From Luminiphilus sp. (GTDB taxonomy: Bacteria > Pseudomonadota > Gammaproteobacteria > Pseudomonadales > Halieaceae), in the NCBI GenBank assembly GCA_029242325.1, contig JAQWUD010000016.1, positions 124,001 through 188,000 on the forward strand: DNA of 64,000 nucleotides, in the 5' to 3' direction. Position numbers and translations under genes: made by a program. Shown here in pieces: positions 19,482-29,484 of the stretch. The notes under the pieces were generated by a model. That model was not told the origin of the DNA. It saw only the letters and a program-made list of their open reading frames with translations, and ran no database searches. Each line of letters starts with the position of its first letter. The stretch's first letter is position 1.

Positions 19482-20278
19482 TGCCCCCCGGTCAAGCGTG
19501 CTAGCCCCGACCAGTCTGATCGCGTGGCAATATTGGCGAAGCCCCTCGCGCGCAGTGCTGCTTGCACCGTCAACGATTGATCATACCCGTGCTCGAAGAG
19601 CAGCCAGCCACCCATGGTCAAAAAAGGAGGTGCTTCCTCTGTAATACGCTCAATGGCTTCCAACCCAGTAGCCCCCCCGACTAATGCGCTAGAAGGTTCT
19701 GCACGTAGATCACCCTGTGTGAGGTGCACATCGTTTGCAGCAATATAGGGGGGGTTCGAGATAAGCAAGTCCCACTCTGCTGTGGGCAAAGCCCCAAACC
19801 AGTTGCTGACTACCCATCTCACATCAAGTCCAAGGGACCGCCCGTTAGCCTCAGCGCATGCCAATGCGTCTTTGCTTGAATCAATTCCCCACACCTCGGT
19901 TGCCGGCCGCTCAGCCTTACAAGCGAGCGCAATCGCACCGCTACCCGTTCCAAGATCCAGTATCCGCGTGGCACCCGCATCAATGCATTCGATTGCCCAC
20001 TCCACCAGATGCTCTGTCTCACGACGAGGAATCATCACGTGCTGATTCACGCTCAGGCGCAAAGTCCAAAAATCACGATAGCGCAACAGGTAAGCGAGGG
20101 GTTCTCCTTTCCTGCGCGCCTCCACAAGATGCTGAAATTTGAGAGCGGCAGCCTCACAAACCCACTCATCGGCATGCGCAAATAACCAGGCCCGATCCAC
20201 TTTCAACACGTGGCCAAGCAGTGTTTCCGCCTCACCCCGGTCGATTCCTGCCCTCCGCACTAATTCCCCTGGAGTCAT
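19469..20278 (-). CDS. prmC: Release factor glutamine methyltransferase PrmC
   Basis: A 269-residue SAM-dependent methyltransferase that methylates the glutamine of the GGQ motif in RF1 and RF2. The N-terminal helical substrate domain is followed by the SAM loop [14 protein letters not shown] (about residues 106-119) and the catalytic NPPY at residues 175-178. It overlaps the end of prfA, its substrate gene, by 4 nt (ATGA). This is the typical hemA-prfA-prmC arrangement. Confidence 0.95.
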   Translation of the reverse strand: MTPGELVRRAGIDRGEAETLLGHVLKVDRAWLFAHADEWVCEAAALKFQHLVEARRKGEPLAYLLRYRDFWTLRLSVNQHVMIPRRETEHLVEWAIECIDAGATRILDLGTGSGAIALACKAERPATEVWGIDSSKDALACAEANGRSLGLDVRWVVSNWFGALPTAEWDLLISNPPYIAANDVHLTQGDLRAEPSSALVGGATGLEAIERITEEAPPFLTMGGWLLFEHGYDQSLTVQAALRARGFANIATRSDWSGLARLTGGQWWN

Positions 20279-21360
20279 TCCTCAGCCATCGCCGCAAGCA
20301 TGTCCGCCTGATGCTCTTGTCTCAAGGGTACGATGAGCGCGTCGAGATCGCCGCTGATCACTGCATCCAGCTTGTACAATGTTAAGTTAATACGGTGGTC
20401 CGTAATTCGACCTTGAGGAAAATTGTAAGTGCGGATGCGCTCCGACCGATCTCCCGAACCTACCAGAGAGCGTCTCTCAGACGCCTGAGAGGCACGCTGA
20501 CTCTCCTGCTCTGCCGACAGCAACTTCGCTTGTAACAGCGACATTGCGCGCGCACGGTTCTTGTGCTGGGACCGCTCATCCTGACACTCTACGACAATGC
20601 CTGTTGGCAAGTGGGTCAACCGCACCGCGGAGTCGGTGGTATTTACGTGCTGACCACCAGCGCCAGAAGAACGAAACGTATCAATACGCAGATCTTCCTT
20701 TCGAATCTCAACGCTATCGACCTCTGCGATCTCTGCTAATACTGCAACCGTGCAAGCCGACGTATGAATTCGTCCCTGAGACTCTGTTTCCGGCACACGC
20801 TGTACCCGGTGCGCTCCCGACTCAAATTTGAGATAGGCGTATACCTCCTCCCCTACAATGCGCGTGATGAGTTCCTTGTATCCGCCGTGATCCCCCGCTC
20901 GCTCAGATATAATCTCAACCGACCACCCTTTCTGCTCAGCATATCGGTGATACATCCTAAACAGGTCTCCAGAAAAAATAGCAGCCTCATCCCCACCTGT
21001 ACCTGCGCGTATTTCTAGAAAAACATTGCTGGCATCACTGGGATCTTTGGGAAGTAACAGCACCTGAAGGTCTGACTCAGCGGCCTTCAAACCAACCTCA
21101 GCAGTGGCTATCTCGTCGTCAGCTAGCGCCCTCAGTTCAGGATCAGGATCGTCGAGCATTTCTCGCGCATCAGCGAATAATTGCTGAAACTCGTTCCAAC
21201 GCCGAAATTGACCAACGATCTCATTGAGGTGCGAAAACTCGCGCGACAAATCACGAAAGCGACTCTGATCTCCAATGATCTCGGGGTCACCCAAAAGTGC
21301 TTCAACTTCTTGATGACGATCTGCCAAGGTATCGAGCTTGGTCAACAGCGAGGTTTTCAT
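20275..21360 (-). CDS. prfA: Peptide chain release factor 1
   Basis: A 361-residue class-I release factor recognising UAA and UAG. The peptidyl-transfer motif GGQ is at residues 235-237 within [17 protein letters not shown]. The stop-codon recognition tripeptide reads P190-E191-T192 (PxT form) in [15 protein letters not shown]. Length is exactly that expected. Gln237 is the expected target of the downstream PrmC. It lies 21 bp after hemA in the same operon. Confidence 0.97.
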   Translation of the reverse strand: MKTSLLTKLDTLADRHQEVEALLGDPEIIGDQSRFRDLSREFSHLNEIVGQFRRWNEFQQLFADAREMLDDPDPELRALADDEIATAEVGLKAAESDLQVLLLPKDPSDASNVFLEIRAGTGGDEAAIFSGDLFRMYHRYAEQKGWSVEIISERAGDHGGYKELITRIVGEEVYAYLKFESGAHRVQRVPETESQGRIHTSACTVAVLAEIAEVDSVEIRKEDLRIDTFRSSGAGGQHVNTTDSAVRLTHLPTGIVVECQDERSQHKNRARAMSLLQAKLLSAEQESQRASQASERRSLVGSGDRSERIRTYNFPQGRITDHRINLTLYKLDAVISGDLDALIVPLRQEHQADMLAAMAEE

Positions 21361-21381
21361 CTGACAGGCACCAGCGGGTAA

Positions 21382-22692
21382 TTATTGAAGTGTTGTGCCT
21401 TCGTCCCGTTCTTCATCGAAGTCAGTCAATCCTAGAACGGCAGCCATTTTTGACACGTCGCTTTTGCCTCCCTCTTTAGCAAGCTGCCGCAGACCCGCGG
21501 TGGGGGCATGGATAAGCTTGTTGGTCAAATCTCGGGCCAGGCGACTCATCACTTCACCGGGATCACCGCCCTTTTCGAGCATTTTTAGAGCCTTCTCTAG
21601 CTCAGCCTGCTGTAGCGCCAGCGCCGAATCGCGATAGGTTTTGACAACATCTGCGCTCTGTCGCTCGAGCAACCCTTCCCTCAAAGCCTGAATACCACCG
21701 CTGACGATCTCATCAGCCTTGCTGGCCTCAGAGGCACGAAGCCGCAGATTTTCTTCGATGACTTCGCGCATGTCATCGACGGTATAGAGGTATATATCTG
21801 AAATGTCGGCGACCTGGGGTTCGATATCACGCGGTACCGCCAAATCAATCATCAAGACAGGTCGCCAGCGCCGAGTTTTGATCGCCTCCTCCACCGCCCC
21901 TTTGCCAAGGATCGGCAACTGACTGCCAGTCGAACTAATCACGATGTCTGCCTCGGGCAGGCGTTCGGTAACATCCGCCAGCAAGATAGCCTCGGCGTCA
22001 AACTGCGACGCAAGTTGCTGTGCTCGTTCCAGCGTGCGGTTGGCGATCACGAGCTTTCCCAAACCCGCATCTCGAAGATGCTTCGCCACCAGTTCAATCG
22101 TTTCACCCGCCCCCAACAACAGCGCGGTGCTGCGATCCATATCACGGAAGATCTGGCGCGCTAGGTCTACAGCCGCATAGGCAACGGAGACCGGGTTCTC
22201 ACCAATCGCCGTATCTGTCCTCACCTTCTTCGCGATGCGGAATGCTTCGGGAAAAATAAGATTCAGATGAAAACCTACTGCGCCCGCCTCCTGCGCAACA
22301 GCGAAGGCAGACTTCATCTGCCCAAAAATTTGCGGCTCGCCCAGCACCATAGAATTGAGTCCGGCTGCCACACGAACCAGGTGCGACGCAGCGGCAACGC
22401 TATGATTTCGGTAAATGGATGGCAGTATTTGATTAAGGTCTAGCTGATGGTGCGAAGCCAGCCACTGTGAGAGTTGATCGCTGACTGCGAGTGCATCCGC
22501 AGCCTCCGGCAGCACACCATAGAGCTCTGTTCTATTGCAGGTAGAAAGTATGACCGTCTCCGTGACCGCCGTATCGCGAATCAGTGCACTCAAGGACTGG
22601 TGCACCTTTTCAGGCGCAAAAGCGATTCTCTCGCGCAGCTCAACAGAGGCCGAGTCGTGATTCACTCCGACTACTACCAGCTTATTTAACAT
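21382..22692 (-). CDS. hemA: Glutamyl-tRNA reductase
   Basis: A 436-residue enzyme reducing glutamyl-tRNA to glutamate-1-semialdehyde, the first step of C5-pathway tetrapyrrole synthesis. Catalytic Cys52 lies in STCNRTELYG. The NADPH-binding segment includes ALLLGAGETIELVAKHLRDAG. A C-terminal dimerisation helix follows. The ATG at 22692 gives the canonical N-terminus MLNKLVVVGVNH. An upstream in-frame start at 22713 would add seven residues without family support. It is divergent from the TPR lipoprotein gene across about 105 bp. Confidence 0.95.
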   Translation of the reverse strand: MLNKLVVVGVNHDSASVELRERIAFAPEKVHQSLSALIRDTAVTETVILSTCNRTELYGVLPEAADALAVSDQLSQWLASHHQLDLNQILPSIYRNHSVAAASHLVRVAAGLNSMVLGEPQIFGQMKSAFAVAQEAGAVGFHLNLIFPEAFRIAKKVRTDTAIGENPVSVAYAAVDLARQIFRDMDRSTALLLGAGETIELVAKHLRDAGLGKLVIANRTLERAQQLASQFDAEAILLADVTERLPEADIVISSTGSQLPILGKGAVEEAIKTRRWRPVLMIDLAVPRDIEPQVADISDIYLYTVDDMREVIEENLRLRASEASKADEIVSGGIQALREGLLERQSADVVKTYRDSALALQQAELEKALKMLEKGGDPGEVMSRLARDLTNKLIHAPTAGLRQLAKEGGKSDVSKMAAVLGLTDFDEERDEGTTLQ

Positions 22693-22797
22693 GTCCGCGA
22701 TCAGTGCCCTCATGAGACGTGGTAACTTGCTATCATATCACTTCCTTTTAACGAACTCGCCGGCTCGGCTTCAAGCCCTTCGGCGCAGTAGCCGCTC

Positions 22798-24531
22798 ATG
22801 ATTGGTCCACGCTTAACACTCCACAGCATGATCTTGCTCACTCTTTCGGGCTGTGCGACGACAAGCCAGGAATCCATTTCTGTCATCGTCGACGCCCAGC
22901 CAACTCCAGTGGTCACAGCGGCGCCAAAGCAAAAAATACCCGAGACCCCGATTCCCAGCGAAAGTCTTTTCCCGCTGCTTGAGGCCGAATTCGCCCTCAG
23001 AGCGAGAGACTTTGATCGCGGGATGGTGTTGTTGGCTGATGAAGCCGTCAGGCTGTCCGATCCTGCACTCGCAAGGCGATCGCTTCGTCTTGCCGAATTC
23101 CTGAATGATGCTGATCGCGCGACCGCAATGGCGATTCGTCTGTCTGAACTCGATCCATCAGATGGGGCCGCAGCGGCGGCAGCGGCCGGATGGTTGTCTC
23201 GCACAAGCAACACCGTGCTGGCATTGCGCTATGCAGAACTGGCAATGTCGCTCGGCCAATCAGTTAACGTTGCTGCCAGTCTTGGAAACTACGAACAACT
23301 CGATAACGATTCCCAGGCCGCGGTAGCCGAAGCGATTGGCGGCATGGTCGAGCGGTGGCCCGCAGACGATCAAGTCGCCATCGCAGCGAGCTTACTCGCT
23401 CGACTGGAGAAAAATTACTCGCTCGCAATGTCATTGCTTCAGCCCGTTCTGGAGCGATCTCCCGCCGATACGCGCGCCGTCATGCTATGGACCCAGGTAC
23501 AGTTGGACACCTCTGCCAACGACCCCTTTAAGCGCTTGCGCAATGCGGTAGAGGCTTATCCGGGGAATCAGGAACTTCGTCTTCAGTATGCGCGCCTGCT
23601 TGGCTCGGAAAAAGATTACGTTGGAGCGCAAGCCCAGTTCAGTGTTTTGCTGGAACAGGAACCGGATAATCCCGAGCTCCTCTCCACCGCCGCATTACTC
23701 GACTTTGAGCTGTCGGACTACGATGCAGCGCTGGCCAAATTTCGCGATCTACTCGCGATCGATGCACGCGTTAACGAGGCTTATTATTACGTCGGCCGTA
23801 TCGAATTAGAGCGCGAACATTATCCAGATGCCATCGCGTCTTTTGCTGCCGTAGGGCCATCCAGAGAGTTCAGAGACGCCAAGGCTCGTGCAGCAGAACT
23901 GCTAGCCGAAACTGCCTTCGCAAGCGATATCAAAGCATTTTTTGAGGAGCAGCGGCGTCAGTTCCCGAGCGCAGCAGAACAGCTCTTCCTGCTTGAAGCA
24001 AACGCTCTGAGAGACTGGGAAGGTGAATCTCTGAAAACGTACGATCGCGGACTGATCGCTCTTCCAGATTCATTTTCACTCCTGTACGGACGAGCGATGG
24101 TGTACGAGTCCGAAGGGGCATTCGGAGCAATGGAAACAGACCTCCGAAGTATTCTCGCGCAGGATCCGGATCACGCTGCCACGCTCAATGCACTCGGATA
24201 CACCCTGACGAACCATACGCAGCGCTACGAGGAGGCGGCTGGCCTCATTGAGCGAGCCCTCTCTTTGTCACCCAATGATCCCGCCATCCTCGACAGCCTC
24301 GGCTGGGTGTATTACAAACTGGGCCAATATTCCCAATCAGAGTTATTACTTCGGCGAGCGCACACGGCCTTTCCTGATCCTGAGGTCGCCGCTCACTTAG
24401 GCGAGGTTCTGTGGCTGCTGGGTCGCCACTTCGAGGCGAAAGACATTTGGCACGACGGGCTCAGCCGCGTGCCCGACCATCCGATCATCCTCGAAGCTAT
24501 CAATCGATTAGGTGCCGAGCTCCCGAAATGA
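22798..24531 (+). CDS. TPR-repeat lipoprotein encoded upstream of lolB
   Basis: A 577-residue protein with a lipoprotein signal peptide. The lipobox TLSGC ends at Cys19, after a hydrophobic segment. The mature part is a long array of tetratricopeptide-like helical hairpins. Examples are YVGAQAQFSVLLEQEPDNPE, and near the C-terminus a block with LNALGYTLTNHTQRYEEAAG and ILDSLGWVYYKLGQY. Genes of this kind are regularly found between hemA and lolB in pseudomonads and relatives, pointing to a role in outer-membrane lipoprotein or envelope biogenesis. The precise function is not established. It ends in an ATGA overlap with lolB. Confidence 0.85.
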   Translation: MIGPRLTLHSMILLTLSGCATTSQESISVIVDAQPTPVVTAAPKQKIPETPIPSESLFPLLEAEFALRARDFDRGMVLLADEAVRLSDPALARRSLRLAEFLNDADRATAMAIRLSELDPSDGAAAAAAAGWLSRTSNTVLALRYAELAMSLGQSVNVAASLGNYEQLDNDSQAAVAEAIGGMVERWPADDQVAIAASLLARLEKNYSLAMSLLQPVLERSPADTRAVMLWTQVQLDTSANDPFKRLRNAVEAYPGNQELRLQYARLLGSEKDYVGAQAQFSVLLEQEPDNPELLSTAALLDFELSDYDAALAKFRDLLAIDARVNEAYYYVGRIELEREHYPDAIASFAAVGPSREFRDAKARAAELLAETAFASDIKAFFEEQRRQFPSAAEQLFLLEANALRDWEGESLKTYDRGLIALPDSFSLLYGRAMVYESEGAFGAMETDLRSILAQDPDHAATLNALGYTLTNHTQRYEEAAGLIERALSLSPNDPAILDSLGWVYYKLGQYSQSELLLRRAHTAFPDPEVAAHLGEVLWLLGRHFEAKDIWHDGLSRVPDHPIILEAINRLGAELPK

Positions 24532-25124
24532 GGTGCTGTGCCAGCACGCGGGGAATAATGCACAGCGGCTTACGATGGGCGATGTCATGGAGCTTCTGTT
24601 TGCTAGTACTGGGCTGCGCTTCCTCTAGCCCGCCCGATGTCAACGCAACCGCGACCTCCGCAGCAAACCAAGTACTCTCAACAGTCCCTATACAATTCAG
24701 TCCCTGGACCGCGGCCGGTAAGTTGTCAATAGAGACTGGGGGCGGCGTGGAAACCGCACGATTTGAATGGCACCGGTCTGCGCCCGATCGCGACAGCATT
24801 ACCTTATTCGGCCCCTTTGCGCTGAATCAGCAGAGGCTCGAGCGGTCCGCTACAGAGTTGATCTGGCAGGATGGCGACACCAAGAAACCCTTTACCGAAT
24901 TAAGCCACCATTCTGCAGCAGCGCGCCTGTTAGCCGCATTGCCCGCCGATACCGTTGCAAAGTGGCTACTCGGCCACAACGACAAAGTAGCCGGGTGGGA
25001 AGCAGAGGTCATAAAGTGGCGCGCCCTACCGCCCTGGAAAGTGCCGGAAAGGCTGTCTTTACGAACCGAAGATATGGTCATCCAGATCTTCGTGTCGCAA
25101 TGGAATCTGGACACCCCACAATGA
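24528..25124 (+). CDS. lolB: Outer-membrane lipoprotein localisation factor LolB
   Basis: An outer-membrane lipoprotein that accepts lipoproteins from periplasmic LolA and inserts them into the outer membrane. From the ATG at 24528, which overlaps the previous stop, the signal peptide ends with lipobox LVLGC at Cys30. An ATG at 24558 would give a more usual 20-residue signal and is a real alternative. The mature domain has the LolB pattern: FSPWTAAGKLSIETGGG, ITLFGPFALNQQRLER and the late WLLGHNDKVAGWEAEV. The long open frame further upstream lies over the TPR gene and is not coding. It is coupled to ispE by ATGA. Confidence 0.9.
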   Translation: MRCCASTRGIMHSGLRWAMSWSFCLLVLGCASSSPPDVNATATSAANQVLSTVPIQFSPWTAAGKLSIETGGGVETARFEWHRSAPDRDSITLFGPFALNQQRLERSATELIWQDGDTKKPFTELSHHSAAARLLAALPADTVAKWLLGHNDKVAGWEAEVIKWRALPPWKVPERLSLRTEDMVIQIFVSQWNLDTPQ

Positions 25125-25954
25125 CGGCTATTCACGCCTGCTCACCTGCGAAACTAAATTTATTCCTCCATGTAACGGGCCAAAGGGACGATGGATATCA
25201 CACCCTGCAGACCGTCTTTCAATTACTGAACTGGGGGGACGATATGGTATTCGAGCTCCGCGACACCCCCGGTATTACACTATCTGGCGATACCAACGAT
25301 TTGGCGCCCCAGGAGAACCTCATCCTCCGCGCTGCCAATGCACTGACGAACCCCCGAGCTCAAGGGGTGCACATCGATATTACAAAGCGAATTCCCCGGG
25401 GCGGTGGGCTCGGGGGCGGAAGTTCTAACGCGGCAACCACATTACTGGCCCTAAACCGGCTGTGGAGGCTGGAACTCAGCCCGAGACAGCTCGCGACCAC
25501 AGCGACCACCTTGGGAGCAGATGTGCCGATATTTGTTTATGGACACAATGCGTGGGCCGAGGGCATCGGAGAAGCGTTCTCGCCCATTAATCTCCCCAAG
25601 CGTTGGTTTGTTATCGCGCAACCAGCTTGCGAAGTCAGTACTACTGAAATCTTCGCTCATCCCGAATTGACACGTAACACTGCGCCGATTACAGTGCAGA
25701 GCTTTTTTTCAGGGGCCGGCCACAACGACCTGCAGGCGGTCGTGTTGGCACAGTTTCCTGAAGTTCAGCAGGCGTGGGAATGGCTGTATAGCCATTCTCC
25801 GACCGTAAAAATGACCGGAAGCGGTGCGTGTTTTTTTGTTGCTCTAGCGACAGAAGAAGAGGCTGAGCGTATCGCGCAAGACGCTCCAGCGGGGCTGAGG
25901 GTTGTGGTCGCGGAAGGGCTGGATCGGCTTCCCGAAATGCGGGAGGCGGTTTAG
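25121..25954 (+). CDS. ispE: 4-diphosphocytidyl-2-C-methyl-D-erythritol kinase
   Basis: A 277-residue GHMP kinase of the non-mevalonate isoprenoid pathway. It starts MTAIHACSPAKLNLFLHVTG with the conserved lysine of the SPAKLNL motif. The ATP-binding glycine-rich loop is RIPRGGGLGGGSSNAATTLL, and the third GHMP motif is KMTGSGACFF. The ATG at 25121 overlaps the lolB stop. A tRNA-Gln gene and prs follow directly, probably in one transcript. Confidence 0.96.
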   Translation: MTAIHACSPAKLNLFLHVTGQRDDGYHTLQTVFQLLNWGDDMVFELRDTPGITLSGDTNDLAPQENLILRAANALTNPRAQGVHIDITKRIPRGGGLGGGSSNAATTLLALNRLWRLELSPRQLATTATTLGADVPIFVYGHNAWAEGIGEAFSPINLPKRWFVIAQPACEVSTTEIFAHPELTRNTAPITVQSFFSGAGHNDLQAVVLAQFPEVQQAWEWLYSHSPTVKMTGSGACFFVALATEEEAERIAQDAPAGLRVVVAEGLDRLPEMREAV

Positions 25955-25964
25955 GTAAGTTGAT

Positions 25965-26039
25965 TGGGGCGTCGCCAAGTGGCAAGGCAGCGGGTTTTGA
26001 TCCCGCCATTCGGAGGTTCGAATCCTCCCGCCCCAGCCA
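25965..26039 (+). tRNA. tRNA-Gln (anticodon TTG)
   Basis: A complete 75-nt tRNA with encoded CCA. The acceptor stem is TGGGGCG paired with CGCCCCA. The anticodon stem GCGGG/CCCGC encloses the loop with TTG at 25997-25999. The T-arm is GGAGG/CCTCC. It begins ten bases after the ispE stop and ends 24 bases before prs, the same location as in pseudomonads, so it is likely processed out of a longer mRNA. Confidence 0.97.
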
Positions 26040-26063
26040 TTTTTCATTGCTTGAGGTAAGCAA

Positions 26064-27017
26064 ATGTCATCCAAAATGATGGTATTTACAGGAAATGCCA
26101 ACCGAGCGCTCGCTCGCAAGGTTGCTGACCGACTGTACCTCGCAATGGGCAACGCCGCAGTGAGTAAGTTCTCTGACGGGGAAATTACTGTCGAACTGAA
26201 CGAGAATGTGAGAGGCAAGGATGTCTTTGTTCTGCAGAGCACCTGCCATCCAACCAACGACAACATCATTGAGCTGTTGCTTATCATTGACGCACTTCGG
26301 CGCGCCTCGGCCGCGCGCATTACTGCGGTCGTGCCCTATTTTGGTTACGCGAGGCAAGATAGAAGAGTCCGCTCTTCACGAGTCCCCATCTCAGCAAAAG
26401 TTGTGGCCGATACGATGGTTGGCGTTGGCGTGGATCGCGTATTAACAGTGGATCTCCATGCCGAGCAAATTCAGGGGTTTTTCACCGTGCCGGTAGATAA
26501 CGTATATGCATCGTCAATTTTGAATGCTGATATTACCCGCTGTAACTACGAAAACCTTATTGTGGTCTCCCCCGATATTGGCGGCGTCGTGAGAGCCCGC
26601 GCCATTGCCAAACAGCTGGACGACGCGGATCTGGCGATCATTGACAAACGTCGGCCCCGAGCCAACGAGGCGGAAGTCATGAACTTGATCGGCGATGTTG
26701 ATGGCCGTACAGCTATTTTGGTAGACGACATGGTTGATACTGCAGGCACGTTGTGCAGCGCGGCTAACGCTTTAAAAAAGCGAGGTGCGACCAAGGTCGT
26801 TTCCTATTGCACGCATGCGGTTCTGTCCGGAAGAGCACTCGACAACATCCGGCAGTCCCAACTTGATGAATTGGTGGTGACAGATACTATCCCGCTGTCA
26901 GAAGAAGCATTGGCAGTCGGCAAGATCCGTCAACTCACCATCGCTGATTTGCTTGCCGAGTCCATTCGTCGTGTCAGCAATGAAGAATCCATAAGCGCGC
27001 TGTTTGATCTTTCTTAA
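26064..27017 (+). CDS. prs: Ribose-phosphate pyrophosphokinase
   Basis: A 317-residue PRPP synthase making phosphoribosyl pyrophosphate for purine, pyrimidine, histidine and NAD synthesis. The flexible-loop and ATP-binding segments are [29 protein letters not shown] (metal/ATP histidine) and the PRPP-binding loop [13 protein letters not shown]. Length and N-terminus ([17 protein letters not shown], preceded by SSK) are standard for the bacterial class I enzyme. Confidence 0.97.
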   Translation: MSSKMMVFTGNANRALARKVADRLYLAMGNAAVSKFSDGEITVELNENVRGKDVFVLQSTCHPTNDNIIELLLIIDALRRASAARITAVVPYFGYARQDRRVRSSRVPISAKVVADTMVGVGVDRVLTVDLHAEQIQGFFTVPVDNVYASSILNADITRCNYENLIVVSPDIGGVVRARAIAKQLDDADLAIIDKRRPRANEAEVMNLIGDVDGRTAILVDDMVDTAGTLCSAANALKKRGATKVVSYCTHAVLSGRALDNIRQSQLDELVVTDTIPLSEEALAVGKIRQLTIADLLAESIRRVSNEESISALFDLS

Positions 27018-27084
27018 GCAGCGTTTTACCCACCCATCACTGCGTCGGTCGCAGACAAAGTGGTGATAACAAAGGAGCCAGACC

Positions 27085-27765
27085 ATGTCTGACGCTTTTA
27101 CAGTAGTTGCAGAGGCGCGAGCCGATGAGGGAAAAGGTGCGAGCCGCCGCCTGCGTCGACTTGAGGGCAAAATGCCTGCCGTCATTTACGGTGGAGCTCA
27201 ACCCGCCCAAAGCTTGACCCTAATCCGCAAGGACTTCGAATATATGCTGGAGAATGAAGCCTGCTTCAGCTCCATCCTAAATATTCAGGTTGGCGAGGAG
27301 TCGTTCAAAGCGATCATCAAGGATATTCAACGCCATCCCGCAAAGGGATTTCCGATGCACGCAGATTTCCTGCGCATTCGCATGGATCAGGCGATTAAAG
27401 TCAATGTCCCGCTGCACTTTGTCAATGAAGATCAGTGTACCGGCGTGAAGCTGGGCGGCGGCATGATCCAGAAGCAAGCGACAGACATTGAGATCCAGTG
27501 TTTGCCCTCGGATCTTCCCGAATACCTCGAGGTCGATATGCTCGAGGTTGAGCTTGGCCAAATCGTGCACCTGTCTGACCTCACGCTGCCAGAGGGTGTT
27601 ACGCCAATGGCCCTCGAATTGGGTGAAGACCATGATCTCGCCATAGCATCGGTCATCGCACCACGTGGCACTAAGGAATCCGACGCAGAAGACGATGATG
27701 CAGCTGAAGAGGGTGATACCAATGCGGGTTCTGACGCTTCCGCAGCAGAAGAGTCTGAGGACTAA
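27085..27765 (+). CDS. rplY: 50S ribosomal protein L25 (general stress protein Ctc type)
   Basis: A 226-residue long-form L25. The N-terminal 5S-rRNA-binding domain (about residues 1-95, with GKGASRRLRRLEGKMPAVIYG) is followed by the TL5/Ctc C-terminal beta domain and an acidic tail rich in Asp, Glu and Ala. GGAG lies upstream of the ATG. It sits between prs and pth as in related gammaproteobacteria. Confidence 0.95.
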   Translation: MSDAFTVVAEARADEGKGASRRLRRLEGKMPAVIYGGAQPAQSLTLIRKDFEYMLENEACFSSILNIQVGEESFKAIIKDIQRHPAKGFPMHADFLRIRMDQAIKVNVPLHFVNEDQCTGVKLGGGMIQKQATDIEIQCLPSDLPEYLEVDMLEVELGQIVHLSDLTLPEGVTPMALELGEDHDLAIASVIAPRGTKESDAEDDDAAEEGDTNAGSDASAAEESED

Positions 27766-27772
27766 GTAGCCC

Positions 27773-28384
27773 TTGTCTGCCATCCGACTCATCGTCGGGC
27801 TAGGCAACCCCGGCACACAATATGAAGGCACTCGGCATAACGCTGGTGCCTTTTTTGTGCGCCGTCTTGCCCAACAATATAGCCTCACGTTGGCAACTGA
27901 TCGAAACGCTTTGGGGGAATCAGCCCGCGGGAATATTGCAGGGCATGATGTCAGGCTGCTGCTTCCTGAAACGTTTATGAACGACAGCGGCCGCTCCGTC
28001 GCCGCAGTGGCGCGCTATTATAGAATTGAGCCGAGCAATATTTTAATCGCTCACGACGAACTCGATATTGCACCAGGCGAAGCGCGCTTTAAATATGATG
28101 GTGGTCACGGCGGCCATAACGGGCTGAGAGATATTATTCCTGCATTAGGTGGGCAGAGAGAATTTTGGCGACTCCGCATCGGTATAGGTCATCCCGGCTC
28201 CGCGAGAAAAGTATCGCCTTGGGTTTTGAGCAAAGCCTCCGAGGCGGACACTATGGCGATACAACAAAGCATCGCATCCGCCATCAGCGCACTTCCGTTG
28301 TTACTTGAGGGTGACGACGTAAAAGCAATGACCGCGCTCCACAGTGAACATCATCAGGTCGTGAAACCCGATAAGGACTTATAA
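27773..28384 (+). CDS. pth: Peptidyl-tRNA hydrolase
   Basis: A 203-residue Pth that recycles peptidyl-tRNA released from stalled ribosomes. The catalytic His22 is in the signature [18 protein letters not shown]. The later [15 protein letters not shown] and [12 protein letters not shown] carry the conserved Asp and the substrate-clamp residues. The start is a TTG only 7 bp after rplY. No ATG fits without losing the N-terminal beta-strand. It is followed two bases later by ychF. Confidence 0.95.
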   Translation: MSAIRLIVGLGNPGTQYEGTRHNAGAFFVRRLAQQYSLTLATDRNALGESARGNIAGHDVRLLLPETFMNDSGRSVAAVARYYRIEPSNILIAHDELDIAPGEARFKYDGGHGGHNGLRDIIPALGGQREFWRLRIGIGHPGSARKVSPWVLSKASEADTMAIQQSIASAISALPLLLEGDDVKAMTALHSEHHQVVKPDKDL

Positions 28385-28386
28385 GC

Positions 28387-29481
28387 ATGGGAATCCAATG
28401 TGGCATAGTCGGTTTGCCCAATGTCGGCAAGTCAACGCTGTTCAATGCCCTGACACAAGCCGGTATCGATGCCGAAAACTTCCCCTTCTGCACTATTGAG
28501 CCCAATACTGGTGTTGTGACGGTTCCAGATCCCAGACAGGGAGAGATTACCAATCTAGTCAAACCCGAGCGCTCTATTCCTGCCACCATGGAGTTCGTCG
28601 ACATTGCAGGCCTTGTCGCGGGCGCGTCAAAAGGTGAGGGCCTCGGGAACCAGTTTCTGGCCAACATTCGCGAAACGGATGCCATCGCGCATGTTGTTCG
28701 CTGTTTTGAAGATCCCAACGTGATTCACGTTGCCAATCAGATTGATCCGTTGGCTGATATCGAGACCATCAATACCGAGCTCGCGCTGGCTGACCTTGAA
28801 TCCTGCGAAAAACAACTCGCCAAGGTGGTGCGCACGGCGAAGAGTGGAGACAAGGACGCTATTGCACTGAAAACACTACTCGAAGAACAATTATTACCGC
28901 AACTCAATGAAGCCCAACCCGTGCGTGCACTGAACTTGGACGCAAACGATTGGGCAAGGGTAAAAACGCTGCATCTCTTAACCACGAAACCTACCATGTA
29001 CATCGCCAATGTCTCAGAGGATGGATTTGAGCAAAACCGGCATCTCGACGCTGTCCGCACACATGCAACCTCCGAGGGCGCCGGCATCGTGGTCATCTGC
29101 AACAAACTCGAATCAGAAATCATAGAGCTGGCCGACGACGAAAAAATCGACTTTCTGGCCGAGATGGGCATGGCTGAACCCGGGCTAAACCGAGTGATCC
29201 GTGCCGGCTATGAGCTACTGAATCTGCAGACCTACTTTACGGCGGGTCCCAAAGAGGTGCGCGCCTGGACCATTCGAGTCGGCTCCACCGCGCCGGAGGC
29301 TGCCGCCGTCATCCACACTGACTTCCAGAAGGGTTTCATCCGGGCCGAAGTCATCAGCTTCAATGACTATGTCTCTCATCGAGGCGAGCAGGGTGCAAAG
29401 GATGCCGGTAGATGGCGACTCGAAGGCAAGGACTATGTTGTAGCCGACGGCGACGTGATCCATTTTCGATTCAACGTTTAA
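28387..29481 (+). CDS. ychF: Redox-regulated ribosome-associated ATPase YchF/OLA1
   Basis: A 364-residue OBG-family P-loop protein with ATP preference. The G1 motif [16 protein letters not shown] is at the N-terminus and the G3-like [20 protein letters not shown] follows. The C-terminal TGS-like domain ends with [15 protein letters not shown], the exact family ending. The pth-ychF pair is strongly conserved in bacteria. Its stop lies 3 bp from the end of the convergent carboxyltransferase gene. Confidence 0.97.
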   Translation: MGIQCGIVGLPNVGKSTLFNALTQAGIDAENFPFCTIEPNTGVVTVPDPRQGEITNLVKPERSIPATMEFVDIAGLVAGASKGEGLGNQFLANIRETDAIAHVVRCFEDPNVIHVANQIDPLADIETINTELALADLESCEKQLAKVVRTAKSGDKDAIALKTLLEEQLLPQLNEAQPVRALNLDANDWARVKTLHLLTTKPTMYIANVSEDGFEQNRHLDAVRTHATSEGAGIVVICNKLESEIIELADDEKIDFLAEMGMAEPGLNRVIRAGYELLNLQTYFTAGPKEVRAWTIRVGSTAPEAAAVIHTDFQKGFIRAEVISFNDYVSHRGEQGAKDAGRWRLEGKDYVVADGDVIHFRFNV

Positions 29482-29484
29482 ATA

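Noticed and set aside
25689-26063. Minus-strand ORF across tRNA-Gln (product containing GREDSNLRM)
   Set aside because: This is the well-known false peptide made by translating the tRNA 3' half backwards; the tRNA and ispE explain the sequence.
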